From NCBI GenBank assembly GCA_029261855.1, contig JAJDAN010000039.1:140954-204953 (forward strand): a DNA stretch of 64,000 nucleotides. Reading direction: 5' to 3'. The notes under the pieces are model-generated. The model made no database searches, had not been told where the DNA came from, and was given only the letters and a program-made list of their open reading frames with translations. Positions 42,707 through 50,268 of the stretch are shown here, piece after piece; positions within the stretch are counted from its first letter, which is position 1, and each line of letters begins with the position of its first letter. The stretch is from Deltaproteobacteria bacterium (GTDB lineage: Bacteria; Myxococcota_A; UBA9160; UBA4427). The position numbers were made by a program, and so were the translations under genes.

Positions 42707-43806
42707 GCGCGGATCCCGGGCGCCGCTCCCGCGCACTCTCGACCCTGATCGCAGCCTCGGCATCGGGCGCATCCTCCATGGCGCGCGACGGGAACATCGC
42801 GGTCGGGATCTTCCTGCTGCCGGTCGTGGTCATCGCGGTCGTCGGCATCGCGATGCAGGGCTACAGCGACCCCGTCTTCACGGTCGGGTTCCTCGACGAG
42901 AACGGCGGGCCCACCGCGAGCGCCCTGCGCAGCGCCCTCGCCGACGAGCCCACCGTGCGCATTCGGGACTACGACGACCCCCAGCTGATGCGCGCGGGGG
43001 TCTACCGCGGCCGATTGCATGCGGGCATGGTCGTGCCGAAGAACTGGGACGGTCGCGGCGACCTCGAGATCCACGCCACCGCCGCCGGGGTCGGGGCCAT
43101 CGTGGTACGGGCCATCGCGGAGGCGCGTCTGGCCCGGGCGGTCGCGCCCGCCGCGACCCGGGCCGTGCCCCATCGGGTCTACGACGGCGGCTCCGAGGGC
43201 AGCCCGCCGATTGGCTTCCATTACACGGCGCCGAGCAACCTCGTCCTGTTCCTGATGGTCAGCGGCCTGGTGTCCTGTTCGGGCCTGCTGCTGATGCGAC
43301 AGCGGGGCATCACCCGGCGACTGCTCGCGACGCCCGCCCGCACCTCGGAACTCGTGCTGCTGACCCTCGTCGGGCCGGCGCAGATGATGGTCGCCCAGGC
43401 CGCCTTCCTGCTGGCGAGCACCGCCCTCGCCTTCCGCGTGCCCTGGGGTGACCCCATCGGCGTCGGCCTACTGACCCTCGCCCTCCTGTTGGTCGCAGTC
43501 GCGCTCACGCTCTTCATGAGCACGGTCTTCCGCAGCCCCCAACAGGCCTTCTCCCTGGCACCGCTCCTGGCCATTGCCGCCGGGATGATCGGGGGATGCA
43601 TGTGGCCGCTCTCGATCGTGCCGGCCTGGCTGCGCGACGCCGGACACGCGCTCCCCACCGCATGGGCGATGGACGGATTTCTCAGCCTGATCTTCGGGCG
43701 GGAGAGCTACGTGCAGATCCTGCCGAACGTCGCCGTGCTGCTTGCCATGGCGGCCGCCCTGGGAACTGCGGGCTTCATCCGCTTCCGGAAACGGCTCGCC
43801 CTCTAG
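42703..43806 (+). CDS. ABC-2 type exporter permease, second subunit
   Basis: 367 residues with the same topology as the preceding permease: IAVGIFLLPVVVIAVVGIAM, a periplasmic domain (VGFLDENGGPTASALRSALA...), and five helices (LVLFLMVSGLVSCSGLLLM, LLTLALLLVAVALTLFMSTVF, PLLAIAAGMIGGCMWPL). GTG start coupled by GTGA. The two permeases would form a heterodimer with the ATPase. It ends 4 bases into the convergent SnoaL-like gene (shared CTAG). Confidence 0.88.
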   Translation: MSADPGRRSRALSTLIAASASGASSMARDGNIAVGIFLLPVVVIAVVGIAMQGYSDPVFTVGFLDENGGPTASALRSALADEPTVRIRDYDDPQLMRAGVYRGRLHAGMVVPKNWDGRGDLEIHATAAGVGAIVVRAIAEARLARAVAPAATRAVPHRVYDGGSEGSPPIGFHYTAPSNLVLFLMVSGLVSCSGLLLMRQRGITRRLLATPARTSELVLLTLVGPAQMMVAQAAFLLASTALAFRVPWGDPIGVGLLTLALLLVAVALTLFMSTVFRSPQQAFSLAPLLAIAAGMIGGCMWPLSIVPAWLRDAGHALPTAWAMDGFLSLIFGRESYVQILPNVAVLLAMAAALGTAGFIRFRKRLAL

Positions 43807-44333
43807 CCAGACGAGCCGTCGTCGGACCAGAAGCGCTTCCAGCTCTCCCAGCTCTCGGGGATGCTTCCCTTGCCGGTGTGATGCTCGGGCCAGTTGGCGT
43901 CGGGCAACGCAAGCGGGTTCATCGGGCTGTCCGGACCGTGCACCGTCCCGTACCACAGCAGGTGCGTTCGTCGCACGAAGAACCAGTTTCGGTCTCGCCT
44001 CTCATAGCGGTCCCGATACTGGATCGCCTGATGGATCCAACGGTCCCCGTCCTGGATCTCGCCTTTGCAGTACACGATCCCACGGGCGTGATCGTCGTCG
44101 TCGAAGTCGATCACGTGATTCCCGACGAACAGGATCGAAATGCCGATCGCTCGCAGCTGCTCGTCGAAGTTCTCGCGCAGGGCCGAGCGACCGAAGCGTT
44201 CCCTTCCCACTTGCACGTCGTCGACGAACAGCGCCACCAGCGCGTCGAGGTCCCGAGCGTCCAGGGCGACGGCATAGCGCGCGGCGAGTTGTCGGATCTG
44301 GTCCGTCGCGAGCAGTCGTTCGAGATCGTCCAC
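43803..44333 (-). CDS. SnoaL-like (NTF2-fold) protein
   Basis: 176 residues. Opens MDDLERLLATDQIRQLAARYAVALDARDLDALVALFVDD, the normal helix-helix entry of the SnoaL_4 family (shown split in reading), followed by NHVIDFDDDDHARGIVYCKGE and RDRNWFFVRRTHLLWYG. Members include polyketide cyclases, aromatic dioxygenase beta-like proteins and hydratases; here the acidic DDDD run and the pocket Asp/His cannot fix a reaction. GTG start. It is divergent from the isochorismatase-like gene with only 47 bases between starts. Confidence 0.82.
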   Translation of the reverse strand: MDDLERLLATDQIRQLAARYAVALDARDLDALVALFVDDVQVGRERFGRSALRENFDEQLRAIGISILFVGNHVIDFDDDDHARGIVYCKGEIQDGDRWIHQAIQYRDRYERRDRNWFFVRRTHLLWYGTVHGPDSPMNPLALPDANWPEHHTGKGSIPESWESWKRFWSDDGSSG

Positions 44334-44380
44334 GAAGTGCCAGGGTGGCGGACGGCCCCGGGCAACGCCACCGTCCAGCC

Positions 44381-45001
44381 ATGGCCATCGATCTCGCGAC
44401 CCTGGCGGCGCCGGGGCGAACCGCCCTGGTCACCCAGGAGTGCCAGCGTGGCGTAATCGGCGATCGGTCTGCCTTGCCGGGCCTGGCCGAGGCCGCCCAG
44501 GGAGACATGATCCGGAACGTCGCGCGCCTGGCGGAAGCGGCACGTAGCGTCGGCATCCCCGTCATCCACTGTACGGCCCTGCGTCGCGCAGACGGCCGGG
44601 GCGCAAACCAGAACGCCCGCCTTTTCCAGTACATGGCCCGGGCCGACGAGAAACTGCTTCCGGGTTCCGAGGCCGCTGCCCTGGTCCCGGAACTGCGGGT
44701 GGACGCCGCAGACATCGTCCTGCCGCGCCTACACGGGCTGTCCCCGTTCCAGGGCACCGAGCTCGACTTCCTGCTGCGCAACCTGGGCGCGACCACCCTC
44801 GTCGGCGTTGGTGTCTCGGTGAACGTGGCGATCACGAATCTCAGCTTCGACGCGGTGAACGCGTCGTACCAGGTGGTGCTCCCGCGCGACGCGGTGGCGG
44901 GCTTCCCGGCGAGCTACGTGGACGCCGTCTTCGAACACACCCTCTCCGCCATCGCGACGGTCACCACCACGGACGCGCTGCTCGACCTCTGGCGAGCCTG
45001 A
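44381..45001 (+). CDS. Isochorismatase-like protein lacking the catalytic Cys
   Basis: 206 residues. The family fold is clear: TALVTQECQRGVIG (Glu in TQE replaces the usual triad Asp), NVARLAEAARSVGIPVIHCTA, and VVLPRDAVAGFPASYVDAVFEHTL. The catalytic Cys, normally in a GxxTDxCV motif, is replaced: GVGVSVNVAITNLSFD has Ser/Val there. No other Cys is at that position. The protein may therefore be non-hydrolytic or use a different mechanism; a similar subgroup with GVSLNVGI is known among actinobacterial and proteobacterial homologues. ATG start without a strong ribosome site. Confidence 0.8.
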   Translation: MAIDLATLAAPGRTALVTQECQRGVIGDRSALPGLAEAAQGDMIRNVARLAEAARSVGIPVIHCTALRRADGRGANQNARLFQYMARADEKLLPGSEAAALVPELRVDAADIVLPRLHGLSPFQGTELDFLLRNLGATTLVGVGVSVNVAITNLSFDAVNASYQVVLPRDAVAGFPASYVDAVFEHTLSAIATVTTTDALLDLWRA

Positions 45002-45021
45002 CCGCGGGAGTCGAGTCAGGC
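44996..45021. terminator. Bidirectional hairpin between convergent genes
   Basis: GCCTGAC (44996-45002) pairs with GTCAGGC (45015-45021) over a 12-base loop. It contains the TGA stops of both convergent genes. No T-runs; weak terminator at best. Confidence 0.4.
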
Positions 45022-46101
45022 GTCGAAGGTCAGCACGGTCCGGGCCACCTCGCCCTGCTTGAGCGCGGCGAGGGCGTCGTTCACCTGTTCGAGCGGCAGG
45101 CGCTGGGACACCATCTCGTCGAGGTGGAGTTTGCCTTGAAGGTAGAACTCGATGTAGCGCGGCATGTCGACCCGGAAGCGATTCGAGCCCATCGCGCAGC
45201 CCTGCAGTTTCTTCTCGGACAGGAAATCGACGCCGTGGATCTCGACCATCGTGCCCACCGGAATCATGCCGATCACGGTCGCAGTGCCGCCCCGGGCCAG
45301 CATCCGGAACGACTGCTCGGTGGTCAGCTTCAGGCCGATCGCCTCGAACGAGTAGTCGACACCTCCGCCCGTCAGCTCTCGCACCTGGGCAACCGGATCG
45401 CCGTCCGCAGCGTTGACCAGATCCGTGGCGCCGAAGGTCTTCGCCAGCTCGAGCTTTCCAGGCACCGTGTCGATGGCGATGATCCTGCCCGCCCCCGCAA
45501 TCGCCGCGCCGTTCACGCAGGCGAGACCGACTCCGCCGCAACCGATCACCGCGACGCTGCTGCCCGGTTCGACGCCGGCGGTGTTGTGCACGGCGCCGAC
45601 ACCGGTCGTCACCCCGCAGCCAATGAGCGCAGCGCGATCCAGGGGCATGTCCTTGCGAACCTTCACCAGGGCGTGCTCGTGGACGAGCATCTGTTCCGCG
45701 TAGGACGACAGGTTCACGAACTGATTGACGACCTCGTCTCCCTTCGAGAGTCGCGGCGGGTCGCCGGGGGCGCGCTGGACGTCCGGGCTTTGGCAGAGGG
45801 ACATGCGACCGGTCAAGCAGTAGGAGCAATCCCCGCAGAAGGCCGAGAGACAGGTGATCACGTGGTCCCCCGGCGCGACGTAGCGGACGTCGGAACCCAC
45901 GGCCTCGACGATGCCTGCGGATTCGTGACCGAGCACCGTCGGAAGCTGGTGCTTGTAGGACCCTTCGACGAAGTGCAGGTCGCTATGGCAGACGCCCGCC
46001 GCCGCGGTCCGGATCAACACCTCACGAGCCGCAGGCTTCGCGACCTGGATGTCCTCGATGACGAGCGGCTTTCCCACCTCACGCAAGACTGCAGCCTTCA
46101 C
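45016..46101 (-). CDS. Zinc-dependent alcohol dehydrogenase (MDR superfamily)
   Basis: 361 residues from GTG 46101 with AGGAGG upstream. Catalytic zinc site: GVCHSDLHFVEG and GHESAG. Structural zinc site: CGDCSYCLTGRMSLC, all four Cys present. NAD site: GCGGVGLACVNGA with Asp in AIDTVPGK (NAD preference). Resembles the class III/Rxyl_3153-type dehydrogenases acting on primary alcohols or aldehydes. Its upstream region faces the peroxiredoxin gene and contains three 11-bp repeats. May oxidise alcohols formed by the hydroxylases in this window. Confidence 0.9.
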   Translation of the reverse strand: MKAAVLREVGKPLVIEDIQVAKPAAREVLIRTAAAGVCHSDLHFVEGSYKHQLPTVLGHESAGIVEAVGSDVRYVAPGDHVITCLSAFCGDCSYCLTGRMSLCQSPDVQRAPGDPPRLSKGDEVVNQFVNLSSYAEQMLVHEHALVKVRKDMPLDRAALIGCGVTTGVGAVHNTAGVEPGSSVAVIGCGGVGLACVNGAAIAGAGRIIAIDTVPGKLELAKTFGATDLVNAADGDPVAQVRELTGGGVDYSFEAIGLKLTTEQSFRMLARGGTATVIGMIPVGTMVEIHGVDFLSEKKLQGCAMGSNRFRVDMPRYIEFYLQGKLHLDEMVSQRLPLEQVNDALAALKQGEVARTVLTFDA

Positions 46102-46129
46102 GGATCGAGCCTCCTGGACAATGCCCCCG

Positions 46130-46162
46130 AGAGATTCCGGAGAGATCCCGGACAGATCCCGG
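46130..46162. repeat. Three direct 11-bp repeats between the dehydrogenase and peroxiredoxin genes
   Basis: AGAGATTCCGG, AGAGATCCCGG, ACAGATCCCGG in direct tandem, one helical turn each. The array lies 28 bases upstream of the dehydrogenase start and 68 bases upstream of the peroxiredoxin start, suggesting a binding array for a regulator of one or both. Confidence 0.6.
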
Positions 46163-46218
46163 AGAACGAGCCCTGAAATGAGCCGAAAAACGTGCTTCGC
46201 GGCAGGGTAGCCCGGGGC

Positions 46219-46224
46219 TACAAT
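46219..46224 (+). promoter_or_regulatory. -10-like box 6 bases before the peroxiredoxin start
   Basis: TACAAT, then GAAGCG, then GTG at 46231. This is the best -10 match of the leaderless set in the window. Confidence 0.5.
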
Positions 46225-46230
46225 GAAGCG

Positions 46231-46809
46231 GTGCGAAATCTGGCCTTGCTTGCGCTCCTGCTGCTCCTGTGGCCGACCTCGGCCGGAGCCGCAGATCTGT
46301 CCGTGGGCGATGTGGCGCCGCCGTTCACCCTGGCCGGGTCCGACGGGAAGCAGTACTCGCTGGCGGAGATCCTGAAAGCCAACCAGGGGGCCGTGCTGGC
46401 GTGGTTCCCAAAGGCCTTCACCCCTGGCTGAACGGCCGAGCTTCGCTCGCTGCGTGACAGCGAGAAGGGCCTGACGGAGTACGACAGCGCCGTCTTCATG
46501 GTGAGCCTCGACGACGCGGAACGGAACCGGGCCTTCGCGGATTCCATGGGCGCCGACTTCATTCTGCTGAGCGACCCGAGCGGCCAGGCCGCCGAAAGCT
46601 ACGGCGTGCTCGCCATGGGGGGCCTCTACGCGCGGCGGATCACGTACTACATCGACGCCCAGGGTCGCATCGCACACATCGATCGCGACGTCGCCACGGA
46701 GACCCACGGCGAGGACGTGCTCCGGAAGCTCGGCGAGCTGGGCTTCCCGAAGAAGGCGTCCTCATCCTCGCCGGATGCCGTCGAATCTCCGCCCCAGGAC
46801 GGGAAGTAG
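46231..46809 (+). CDS. Exported BCP/PrxQ-like peroxiredoxin with in-frame UGA (selenocysteine) at the peroxidatic position
   Basis: 192 residues if UGA at 46429-46431 is read through. Residues 1-20 form a signal peptide (MRNLALLALLLLLWPTSAGA), so the enzyme would act in the periplasm. Then VGDVAPPFTLAGSDGKQYSL and WFPKAFTPG, followed by UGA at codon 67 and TAELRSLRD, which is the BCP active-site motif FTPG-C-T with Cys replaced. The frame stays open and homologous after the UGA (VFMVSLDDAERNRAFADSMGADFILLSD, YIDAQGRIAHIDRDV). No resolving Cys is present, so it would be a 1-Cys-type selenoenzyme reducing peroxides. A hairpin that fits a bacterial SECIS follows the UGA. The alternative is a nonsense-mutated pseudogene. 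Confidence 0.82.
46446..46464 (+). other. Candidate bacterial SECIS hairpin
   Basis: CTCGCTG (46446-46452), loop CGTGA, CAGCGAG (46458-46464). The loop starts 21 bases after the UGA and has G as its second base, both within the accepted pattern for bacterial SECIS elements (loop 16-37 bases after UGA, G among the first two loop bases). GGCC at 46434-46437 could pair with GGCC at 46468-46471 as an outer stem. Confidence 0.65.
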
Positions 46810-46813
46810 CGAA

Positions 46814-46862
46814 CTAGTCGGCCCCGAAACCGGCTGCGGGTGTGCGGCCTTTCCCCGTCCTA
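46814..46862 (-). repeat. Stop-anchored double-hairpin repeat, copy 3 (degraded)
   Basis: Minus strand, begins with the TAG stop of the GGDEF-EAL gene: TAGGACG, then GGCCGCACACCCGCAGC shared with the other copies, then a shortened CCGG/TTCGG part and a CTAG end. About 50 bases; the first hairpin arm has been lost. Confidence 0.6.
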
Positions 46863-48959
46863 GCCGACGTCGGCAGGGTCGACGCCCTCTCGCAGCAGCA
46901 CCTCGACCTCGTGGGCCGGCTTCGGAACGCTGAAGCGATAGCCCTGGAGGTAGTGGCACCCGAGCCCTCGCAGGAAGACTTCCTGTGCCTCTGTCTCGAC
47001 TCCCTCGGCGACCACGTGCAGCTGCAGCCCCTTCGCCATGGCGACGACCGCAGTCGTGATCGCCTGGGCATCGGGATCGATGACGACGTCCTTCACGAAC
47101 GAGCGATCGATCTTGATCGAGTCCACGGGATAGCGGTGGATGTAGCTGAGCGATGAGTAGCCCGTGCCGAAGTCGTCGAGAGCGATGCTCACGCCGAGAT
47201 CCTTCAGGGCCGCGAGAACGCGCGCGGCTTCGGCTTCGTCCTCCATGACGGCGCTCTCGGTGACTTCCAGCTCGAGATAGCGCGGGTCGAGCCCGGTCGA
47301 CGACAACACCGCCGCCACCTGCGCAGGAAGGTCGCCGTGACGCATCTGCACGCTCGAGAGGTTCACGGCGACGGAGACCTTGGGCAACCCGGCCTCGTGC
47401 CAACGATGGGTCTGCTCACAGGCGCGCCCGAGAATCTCGTTCGAGATGGGGACGATCAACCCCGTCTGCTCGGCGATCGCGATGAATGCGCCGGGCATCA
47501 GCAGCCCCTTCTCGGGATGCTGCCAGCGGATCAGGGCTTCGAGCTTGACGATCTCGTGCGTGACGGTATCGATGATCGGCTGGTAGTGGACCACGAACTC
47601 GCCGCGCTCCTTCGCCTGGCGCAGCTCGTTGGCCACGGTCGTGCGATGCACGACCTCGTCGTTCATCGCTTCCCGGAAGAACTGGAAGTTGTTCTTGCCG
47701 CGCTGCTTGGCGCTGTACATCGCGAGGTCCGCGCTCTTGAGGAGCCCGTTGACGTCGTCCACCTCACCCGGATACAGCGCAATCCCGATGCTGGTGCTGA
47801 TGTGGATCTGCTGGCCTTCCACCGGAAAGGCCAGCTCGACCGCACTCAACATGCGTCGGGCTACGAGCGCTGCTTCCTGCTCACTTCGCAGGCGTCCGAG
47901 CAGCACCGTGAACTCGTCGCCGCCGAGACGCGAGACCAGTGACTCGCTCGGCCCGTCCGCATCGTCGCGAGCCCCGTGAAACACGGCGTCGGAGTTGCGC
48001 ACGCACGAGCCCAGTCGCTCCGCCACGCTTCGGAGCAGCGCGTCTCCCAGCCGATGCCCGTAGGTGTCGTTGACCTCCTTGAACCCATCGAGATCGAGGA
48101 ACATGACCGCGACCATTCGCTCGTCGCGCTCGGCCTGCAGGACCGCTTCTTCGAGGCGTTCCTGAAACAGCTGTCGGTTGGGTAGGTGGGTCAGCTCATC
48201 GTAGTAGGCGAGGTAGTGGGTCCGTTCCTCGGCCTCGCGACGGTGGGCGATCTCCCGGGTCAGCTCGGCGTTGGAATGGCCAAGCTCGGCGGACTGCCGG
48301 TCCTTCTGTCGTTCGTAGATCAGGGCCACCGCGAACAGGATCGCGACCCAGGTGCCGACATCGACCAGTCTTTGCACCCAGCGCTTCTCATCCCCGAGCC
48401 CCGATTCCCGAAGGTGGTCCGGGAGAGGCACCCCCGCCAGCTCCATGGCAGCGAACGCCCCGAGCGCAGCGATGGCCAGTCCGCCCCAGACCCACGCCGA
48501 ACGACGCGCTCCCATCAGCACGGCGAGCATCGGAAGCAGCGCGCACCAGTGCAGCACCGGTGATCGCAGCCCGCCGGCCAGGCTGAAGGCGGCCATCATG
48601 ACGACGAAGGACCCGGCGACCACCAGATTCGCAGCGAGCTCGGAGCTCTCCGACCGTCGCAGGGCAACGGGCACGAGCAGAACCATGCACAGCGCAATCA
48701 CCAGGGCCGCGTCGAGCAGGCCGGTGGTCCCAGGCGGGAGCGCCCAGTGGAAGAAGACGTAGGTCTCGGCCGCGAGCAGCAGCAAGGTCAGCGTGAAGCC
48801 GACCACGATCCGCGCGGTCCGCAGGCTCTCGCCCCCCGCCTCGATCCGCGGCGCGGGAACCCACAGCTCGACCACGCGAATCGCCAGGCGCTTCAGGGCC
48901 TTCTTCGGGCCGGGGCTGTCGGGGCCGCCCTGCGCGACCGAGGGAATCTCGTTGGGCAC
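46860..48959 (-). CDS. Membrane-bound GGDEF-EAL protein (diguanylate cyclase/phosphodiesterase)
   Basis: 699 residues from GTG 48959. About six N-terminal helices (residues 40-200) act as a MASE-like sensor. The GGDEF domain has FLDLDGFKEVNDTYGHRLGD and an intact RLGGDEF, but no RxxD inhibitory site and an insertion of about 16 residues (HGARDDADGPSESLVS) before it. The EAL domain has KLEALIRW, NLSSVQMRH, LELEVTESAVMED, DDFGTGYSSLSYIHRYPVDSIKID and EGVET, all the metal and base residues needed for c-di-GMP hydrolysis. Either or both activities are possible. Its stop is the first codon of repeat copy 3. Confidence 0.9.
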   Translation of the reverse strand: MPNEIPSVAQGGPDSPGPKKALKRLAIRVVELWVPAPRIEAGGESLRTARIVVGFTLTLLLLAAETYVFFHWALPPGTTGLLDAALVIALCMVLLVPVALRRSESSELAANLVVAGSFVVMMAAFSLAGGLRSPVLHWCALLPMLAVLMGARRSAWVWGGLAIAALGAFAAMELAGVPLPDHLRESGLGDEKRWVQRLVDVGTWVAILFAVALIYERQKDRQSAELGHSNAELTREIAHRREAEERTHYLAYYDELTHLPNRQLFQERLEEAVLQAERDERMVAVMFLDLDGFKEVNDTYGHRLGDALLRSVAERLGSCVRNSDAVFHGARDDADGPSESLVSRLGGDEFTVLLGRLRSEQEAALVARRMLSAVELAFPVEGQQIHISTSIGIALYPGEVDDVNGLLKSADLAMYSAKQRGKNNFQFFREAMNDEVVHRTTVANELRQAKERGEFVVHYQPIIDTVTHEIVKLEALIRWQHPEKGLLMPGAFIAIAEQTGLIVPISNEILGRACEQTHRWHEAGLPKVSVAVNLSSVQMRHGDLPAQVAAVLSSTGLDPRYLELEVTESAVMEDEAEAARVLAALKDLGVSIALDDFGTGYSSLSYIHRYPVDSIKIDRSFVKDVVIDPDAQAITTAVVAMAKGLQLHVVAEGVETEAQEVFLRGLGCHYLQGYRFSVPKPAHEVEVLLREGVDPADVG

Positions 48960-49026
48960 GCGTCCCCATCGTCCGATCGGCGTCGGCTCTTGACGCAGTT
49001 TTCGACTGTCAACGGACGGCTCGTGA

Positions 49027-49032
49027 TAGGCT
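49027..49032 (+). promoter_or_regulatory. -10-like box 6 bases before a serine hydrolase start
   Basis: TAGGCT, then GCACGG, then ATG at 49039, the same hexamer and spacing as at 1752-1764. No ribosome-binding sequence between. Confidence 0.4.
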
Positions 49033-49038
49033 GCACGG

Positions 49039-50223
49039 ATGCCGAATCCTTCCCTGTTTGCCGAGACGCCCGAGAGCGTCGGAATCGATTCCAACAAGCT
49101 GAACGCGTTGTTCGAACGCGCCGAGAAGGAGGTGGCCGAAGGGCTGCTTCCGTCCTGTCAGATCGCGCTGGCGCGAAACGGCAAGCTGGCCGGCATGCGC
49201 AGCTTCGGTCGCGTCCGGCACGGGACCCGAGAGGTCCCCGCCAGCAACGACAGCCTCTACTGCGTGTTCTCGAGCACCAAGGCGATCACGTCGGCAGCGG
49301 CGTGGATCCTCATCCAGGAAGGCAAGCTCGACGTCGACGAGCGCGTCGCGGACATCGTCCCGGAGTTCGGCTCGAACGGGAAGGACAGCGTTCGGGTCGA
49401 GCACCTGTTCACCCACACCGCCGGCTTCCCCGCAGCACCCTTCCCGCCCGCGGACTTCCTGGACCGCGACAAGCGGCTCGCCATGTTCGCGCGCTGGCGG
49501 CTCGACTACGAGCCCGGAACCCGCTTCGTCTACCACCCGTCCTCGAGCATGTACGTGGTCGCCGAGATCATCGAACGCCGCAGCGGCCAGCCCTACGGCG
49601 CCTTCGTCCGGTCCCGCATCGCAGAGCCCCTGGGAATCGATGACCTCTGGGTCGGGCTGCCCGACGCGCTTCACGATCGCCTGGCGGACATCGTCCACGT
49701 CGGGGAGGCCCTGACTCCCGCCGACTACGAGCGAATGGGGTTCCCGCCGCCGCCGGTGACCGAGGTGACCGAAGAGAACATCCAACACTTCAACGACCCG
49801 GCGGTGCGCCGGGCCGGCATCCCGGGCGGTGGCGGCACGATGACCGCAGCCGATCTCGCGCTGTTCTACCAGGGGCTCCTGGGTCAGGCGGGCGGCGACG
49901 CCATCTGGCAGCCGGAGACCCTGGACATGGCGCGTCGGATCCGGAGTGGCGACTTGTGCGACCTGCTCTTCGGCAAGCGGGCCAACCGGGCCCTGGGCCT
50001 GATGATCGCCGGCGACGCGGATCGCAACTACCGCGGCTTCGGGCACACGAATTCAGAGCTCGCCTTTGGCCACGGCGGCGCGGGCGGTCAGATCGCGTGG
50101 GCGGACCCGGCGACGGGAATCTCGCTCGGCTACTGCACCAACGGCCACGACCGGGACAATATCCGGCAGGCACGTCGCGGCATCGGCATCTCGAGTCGCG
50201 CCGCAGTCTGCGGGCTGGACTGA
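49039..50223 (+). CDS. Beta-lactamase/esterase-fold serine hydrolase
   Basis: 394 residues. SSTK at 78-81 is the nucleophile motif, FVYHPSSSM provides YxS, and FGHGGAGGQ is the third (HxG) motif, as in family VIII esterases such as EstB. No signal peptide. Divergent from the GGDEF-EAL gene (80 bases between starts). A role in ester hydrolysis, lactamase-like detoxification or peptide cleavage cannot be separated by sequence. A sterol desaturase-like gene follows after 45 bases. Confidence 0.86.
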   Translation: MPNPSLFAETPESVGIDSNKLNALFERAEKEVAEGLLPSCQIALARNGKLAGMRSFGRVRHGTREVPASNDSLYCVFSSTKAITSAAAWILIQEGKLDVDERVADIVPEFGSNGKDSVRVEHLFTHTAGFPAAPFPPADFLDRDKRLAMFARWRLDYEPGTRFVYHPSSSMYVVAEIIERRSGQPYGAFVRSRIAEPLGIDDLWVGLPDALHDRLADIVHVGEALTPADYERMGFPPPPVTEVTEENIQHFNDPAVRRAGIPGGGGTMTAADLALFYQGLLGQAGGDAIWQPETLDMARRIRSGDLCDLLFGKRANRALGLMIAGDADRNYRGFGHTNSELAFGHGGAGGQIAWADPATGISLGYCTNGHDRDNIRQARRGIGISSRAAVCGLD

Positions 50224-50268
50224 GCCCATCGAATCAGGCCCGCGGCCCGGCCGACCGATTCCTCCGAC

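Noticed and set aside
46429..46431. The UGA as a simple nonsense mutation (pseudogene)
   Set aside because: Kept as an alternative but not favoured: it is at the catalytic Cys itself, downstream coding is intact and a suitable hairpin follows. A single-base change Cys to stop cannot be excluded from this window alone.
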